Assembly: GCA_016280345.1 (NCBI GenBank)
Contig: JAEEGN010000197.1
Coordinates: 1 to 25,930 of the forward strand
Length of the DNA: 25,930 nt
Source of the DNA: Selenomonadaceae bacterium
GTDB taxonomy: Bacteria; Bacillota; Negativicutes; Selenomonadales; Selenomonadaceae
Direction of reading: 5' to 3'
Part shown: positions 22,794 through 25,930 of the stretch, in pieces
Numbering within the stretch: the first letter of the stretch is position 1
How the letters are laid out: the number at the start of each line of letters is the position of its first letter
Made by a program: the position numbers and the translations under genes
The notes under the pieces: generated by a model
Told to the model about the DNA's origin: nothing
Databases searched by the model: none
Seen by the model: only the letters and a program-made list of their open reading frames with translations

Positions 22794-24254
22794 TTGGCGT
22801 ATAAAGATTTACGCGAATTCATCGCGGCCCTGGAAAAGCGCGGCTGGCTCAAGCGCATTTCGGCGGAGGTTGATGCCGAGCTGGAAATCACCGAAATCAC
22901 CGACCGCGTTTCCAAGAAAACCGGCCCGGGAAACGTGGCCTTGCTCTTTGAGAACGTCAAAGGCTATCATATGCCCGTCCTGATGAACGCGTTCGGCAGC
23001 TATGAGCGAATGGCTCTGGCTCTCGGCGTGGAAAAGCTCGACAACATTGCGGAGGAGATACGAAATCTCCTCCGCTTGCCTTATATCTCCTTTTCTCACA
23101 AAATGGACCTGGTATCGCTGATCCCGATGGCGAAGAACGCCATCAATTTCCCCAAATACGTCAGCCACGCCCCCTGTCAGGAAGTCATCGAGCGGGACAA
23201 TCCCTCGCTGGACGCCCTGCCCATCCTCAAATGCTGGCCCCAGGACGGCGGCCCCTTCGTGACGCTCCCCCTGGTATTCACCAAGAACCCGGCCACCGGC
23301 AAGCGCAATGTCGGCATGTACCGGCTGCAGAAATACGACAGCCGGACCACCGGAATGCACTGGCACATCCACAAGAACGGCGCCGAGAACTACCGCGACG
23401 CGAAAGAGCAGGGCTTCACGCGACTTGAGGCGGCGGCGGCCATCGGGGCCGACCCGGCGCTCATTTACGCCGCCACAGCGCCGCTGCCCCGGGACATCGA
23501 CGAAATGGTCTTCGCCGGCTTTCTGCGCCATAAATCGGTGGAGCTCACGAAGTGCGTGACCGTGGATCTCGAGGTGCCGGCCACCAGCGAGATCGTGCTG
23601 GAAGGCTACGTCGATGTCAGCGAGCGCCGCCGCGAGGGCCCCTTCGGCGACCATACCGGTTACTATTCGCTGGCCGACGATTACCCGGTGTTCCATATCA
23701 CCTGCATCACCCACCGCAGGAATCCCATTTACGCCGCCACCGTCGTCGGCCGGCCGCCGATGGAGGACTGCTATATCGCCAAGGCGACCGAGCGCATCTT
23801 CCTGCCCCTCCTGCAGCAGATGATTCCCGAAATCGTCGATATCAATCTGCCGCTCGCTGGTGTCTTTCACAACTGCGCCATGGTCTCCATCAGGAAATCC
23901 TACCCCCAGCAGGCGAAGAAGGTCATGCAGGCCATCTGGGGCATGGGGCAGATGATGTTCACGAAAATGATCATCGTCGTCGACGCCCATGTGGACGTGC
24001 AGGACGAGCAAGCTGTCTGGTGGCGCGTCTTCAACAACATCGACGCCCGGCAGGATCTGGTGCTGGTAGACGGCCCCCTCGACGTCCTTGACCACAGTTC
24101 GCCGCTGCCGAAGTGGGGCACGAAGCTCGGCATCGACGCCACCCGCTCCTGGCCGGAGGAAGGTCACACCCGGGAATGGCCGGACGAAATCGTAATGACC
24201 GACGAAATCAAAGAGCGCGTAACCAGGCGCTGGCAGGAATTTGGCCTGGATTAG
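22794..24254 (+). CDS. ubiD: UbiD-family prenylated-FMN decarboxylase (menaquinone MqnL-like)
   Basis: A 486-residue UbiD-family enzyme. It starts at TTG 22794 with a strong AGGAGGG ten bases upstream. The N-terminus MAYKDLREFIAALEKRG and LLFENVKGYHMPVLMNAFGS are classic. Further blocks are LKCWPQDGGPF, GMYRLQKYD (Arg of the prFMN site), VLEGYVDVSE and EGPFGDHTGYY with conserved Glu residues. The wording VVGRPPMEDCYIAKATERIF fits the menaquinone (futalosine pathway) decarboxylase group better than E. coli UbiD, by memory. It needs prenylated FMN from a UbiX-type enzyme, which is not in the window. Next to the prenyltransferase gene, it is probably the partner acting on a prenylated naphthoate. 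Confidence 0.9.
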   Translation: MAYKDLREFIAALEKRGWLKRISAEVDAELEITEITDRVSKKTGPGNVALLFENVKGYHMPVLMNAFGSYERMALALGVEKLDNIAEEIRNLLRLPYISFSHKMDLVSLIPMAKNAINFPKYVSHAPCQEVIERDNPSLDALPILKCWPQDGGPFVTLPLVFTKNPATGKRNVGMYRLQKYDSRTTGMHWHIHKNGAENYRDAKEQGFTRLEAAAAIGADPALIYAATAPLPRDIDEMVFAGFLRHKSVELTKCVTVDLEVPATSEIVLEGYVDVSERRREGPFGDHTGYYSLADDYPVFHITCITHRRNPIYAATVVGRPPMEDCYIAKATERIFLPLLQQMIPEIVDINLPLAGVFHNCAMVSIRKSYPQQAKKVMQAIWGMGQMMFTKMIIVVDAHVDVQDEQAVWWRVFNNIDARQDLVLVDGPLDVLDHSSPLPKWGTKLGIDATRSWPEEGHTREWPDEIVMTDEIKERVTRRWQEFGLD

Positions 24255-24285
24255 GAACGATGGATTCGTCGTAAGGTCTCAATCA

Positions 24286-25176
24286 GTGGATAGGATCAGA
24301 CGGACACGAAAAAAGGAGGCGGCAGCCATCAAGCGGAAAATCGAGGCGCATATCCGGAATATCGCCCTGCACCATACCATCTTCGACCTACCCTTCGCCT
24401 ATATGGGGGCGTTCCTGGCGGCGGGCGGCGTGCCAAAGCTGTCAACGCTGCTCTGGATTACGCTGGCCATCACCGGCGCCCGGAGCGCGGCGCTGGCCAT
24501 CGACAACCTGGTGGATTTGAAGTACGACAAGGTTCACCCGCGCTTCACCCGGCGGCCCATGGTTACCGGCGAGGTCACGAAGGAAGAAGCGGTTGGGCTC
24601 ATCCTCGTGAGCCTTCTCGTCTGCCTTTTCGCGGTGGCAAAGCTGCCGCCCATCTGCCTGAAACTGCTGCCGCTGGCGGCGCTGCCCTTCATCGTCTATC
24701 CCTACATGAAGCGCTTCACCTTCGCCTGCCACGGCGTCCTCGGCGTCGCCATCGCCATGGCCCCCGCCGGCGGCTGGGTGGCGGTGCGGGGGACGATTGA
24801 CTTCCCGATGGTGGTGCTGTGCCTCGCCGTCGGGATATGGATTGGCGCCTTCGACGCGGTCTATGGGGCGCAGGACGAAGCCTTCGACCGGGCCCACGGC
24901 CTGCACTCGCTGGCGACGGCCCTGGGCGCGCCCCAGGCGATGCGGCTGGCGAGCTACCTCCACGTCGTCTGCGTGGCCTGCTTCCTGCTGCTGGGCGTCC
25001 TCTGCGGCCTTCGCTGGCCCTACTACCTCGGCGTCCTGATCGCGGCGCTGACGCTCGTCTATCAGCATAGCATCGTCGCGCCCTATGACTTCAGCCGTCT
25101 GACGCAGGCGTATTTCATGCGCAACGGCATCGTCTCGGTGGCGATGTTCCTCTGCACTTGGTGGAGTTTGACGTAA
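24286..25176 (+). CDS. UbiA-family prenyltransferase (4-hydroxybenzoate / MqnP-like)
   Basis: An integral membrane prenyltransferase with about eight to nine helices. The first Asp-rich motif is DNLVDLKYD and the second DAVYGAQDEAFDRAHGLHS, both complete. This fits the UbiA/MqnP type that prenylates an aromatic acid before UbiD-type decarboxylation. The start is unclear. The frame opens at TTG 24241 inside the ubiD end, GTG 24286 has a weak AAGG upstream, and a strong AAAAAAGGAGG (24309-24317) points to ATC 24328, where homologues would begin (KRKIEAHIRNI). I give GTG 24286 as a conservative choice. Confidence 0.88.
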   Translation: MDRIRRTRKKEAAAIKRKIEAHIRNIALHHTIFDLPFAYMGAFLAAGGVPKLSTLLWITLAITGARSAALAIDNLVDLKYDKVHPRFTRRPMVTGEVTKEEAVGLILVSLLVCLFAVAKLPPICLKLLPLAALPFIVYPYMKRFTFACHGVLGVAIAMAPAGGWVAVRGTIDFPMVVLCLAVGIWIGAFDAVYGAQDEAFDRAHGLHSLATALGAPQAMRLASYLHVVCVACFLLLGVLCGLRWPYYLGVLIAALTLVYQHSIVAPYDFSRLTQAYFMRNGIVSVAMFLCTWWSLT

Positions 25177-25196
25177 AATAGCAACATTGCTATGTA
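25168..25196 (+). promoter_or_regulatory. Candidate promoter with palindrome ahead of the AT-rich gene
   Basis: TTGACG (25168-25173) overlaps the end of the ubiA-type gene, and TATGTA (25191-25196) lies 17 bases on. The spacer holds a palindrome ATAGCAA-CA-TTGCTAT (25178-25193), a natural repressor site. The -10 match is weak (three of six). Confidence 0.4.
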
Positions 25197-25218
25197 TTAT
25201 TGCAAAAGAGGTGATGTC

Positions 25219-25833
25219 ATGCCCTTTTGGCCAATGGTGTGGTTTATATTTTCAGCCCTTGCACTATGTTTTTCCGCAGCGGTATTTCAAGAATTGCGAA
25301 AAGTTGCAATAGCGTCCAATAAATATGAACAGTTCAAGACGGATATTTATCGATGCATCGGGTTTTGTGCCTTGTTTATTGCGTTTATATGGCATTTCGA
25401 CTGGTTACCTACGCCTCTTAAGGCTGAAACACTGGAAAGCCTGTCATTCGTTGAGGGAACGGGTATCATTGTACACAAGAAAGGCGATTCAAATTTGGGG
25501 ATTCAAACAGCTAGTGGCGAATGGTATGATTGGCCGGCTTTTGATTTCACCCTTTTCGGGAATAAAGATGATCCTTCTGTAACCCAAGTCGTAGAGCAGT
25601 CGGTGGGACATTCCATTCAAATTTGGTACAAGAAACAATTTCACAGATATGTCTATCAGTTTGTCTTGGAAGGGGATGTCATTTATTCTCTGCAGGAGGC
25701 AAACAGAAGCATTGAGCATTTTAACCGCTGGATTCCGACTAGTTCTTTGACCCTGTTTTCTTGTTATTTTTTAACAGTTTATCTTAAACTGAGGAATTTG
25801 CAAAACTTAGAGCCCAATAAAATCAAGGCATAG
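25219..25833 (+). CDS. Unrecognised membrane protein in AT-rich DNA
   Basis: A 204-residue protein that I do not recognise. It has a hydrophobic N-terminal segment (about residues 3-25, MPFWPMVWFIFSALALC), a second one near 47-62, a polar middle of about 110 residues with many aromatic and charged residues, and a third hydrophobic segment near 172-190. The topology suggests a membrane protein with one soluble loop. ATG 25219 was chosen because GAGGTGA lies just upstream; the frame is open further from 25192. Its base content is far richer in A and T than any other gene here and codon choice differs, so recent transfer is likely. The possible mobile element just downstream supports this. Confidence 0.7.
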   Translation: MPFWPMVWFIFSALALCFSAAVFQELRKVAIASNKYEQFKTDIYRCIGFCALFIAFIWHFDWLPTPLKAETLESLSFVEGTGIIVHKKGDSNLGIQTASGEWYDWPAFDFTLFGNKDDPSVTQVVEQSVGHSIQIWYKKQFHRYVYQFVLEGDVIYSLQEANRSIEHFNRWIPTSSLTLFSCYFLTVYLKLRNLQNLEPNKIKA

Positions 25834-25848
25834 GAAAGAATAAAAAAG

Positions 25849-25915
25849 GACTTCACCCCTGAAACCTCGAATAATATAGGTGACCAAACCCAAAAACGAG
25901 GAGGATGAAGTCACT
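25849..25915 (+). promoter_or_regulatory. Leader hairpin covering the ribosome binding site of the last open frame
   Basis: GACTTCA (25849-25855) pairs with TGAAGTC (25906-25912), and CCTCG (25865-25869) with CGAGG (25897-25901). The right arm contains GAGGAGG (25898-25904), the ribosome binding site. Read-through RNA would fold it and hide the site. This is a known protection of transposase genes. Confidence 0.4.
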
Positions 25916-25930
25916 ATGATTATTCGACAA
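25916..25930 (+). CDS. Start of an open frame cut by the window edge (possible transposase)
   Basis: Only five codons (MIIRQ) are visible, with GAGGAGG 11 bases upstream. Identity cannot be read. The hairpin in its leader, the AT-rich gene before it and the position at a composition break make an insertion sequence transposase the first guess. Confidence 0.3.

Overview
The window reads as a stretch of a GC-rich bacterial chromosome with dense genes, short gaps and strong AGGAGG-type ribosome binding sites. Two things suggest a diderm (outer-membrane) Firmicute of the Negativicutes type. One is the Firmicute-like arginine cluster argCJBDFGH. The other is an Agp-type phosphatase with a signal peptide, which is normally periplasmic. 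This placement is an inference from gene content, not a proven identification. No rRNA, tRNA or CRISPR array was seen.

Region 1 (1-4880, + strand): the 3' end of a U32-family peptidase, a class III PLP aminotransferase, a CorC/HlyC-type membrane protein, and a DUF362 protein with its own promoter. The Tat lipoprotein signal of the DUF362 gene is separated from its body by a one-base frameshift in a run of eight C. Just after it lies a 97-bp degenerate copy of the end of the corC-like gene, then a strong terminator.

Region 2 (4884-6470): a gene-free, AT-rich, hairpin-containing stretch that may hold a small RNA, followed on the - strand by an AraC-type regulator and a small cupin protein.

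Region 3 (6625-14907, - strand): the complete arginine pathway from acetylglutamate to arginine, in the order argC-J-B-D-F-G-H. ArgJ recycles the acetyl group. The genes are tightly packed; argG and argH overlap by ATGA. A promoter with two ARG-box-like palindromes 21 bp apart precedes argC. A second promoter overlaid by a palindrome lies between argD and argF. A rho-independent terminator follows argH.

Region 4 (14951-20032): a MurP-like PTS EIIBC permease (-), a membrane-anchored CE4 polysaccharide deacetylase and an Agp-like glucose-1-phosphatase (+), a small DUF1858 CxxC protein (-), and a DeoD-type purine nucleoside phosphorylase (-) with Asn in place of the usual catalytic Asp204.

Region 5 (20160-25176, + strand): an Rrf2 regulator with three IscR-like cysteines, then a polyprenyl diphosphate synthase, tatA, tatC, a UbiD-family decarboxylase and a UbiA-family prenyltransferase. 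The three quinone-type enzymes fit the late steps of menaquinone synthesis (side chain, prenylation, decarboxylation), probably the futalosine branch. The Tat translocase genes sit in the middle.

Region 6 (25168-25930): a markedly AT-rich, unrecognised membrane protein gene, then what looks like the start of another element whose ribosome binding site lies in a hairpin. This is probably the edge of horizontally acquired DNA.
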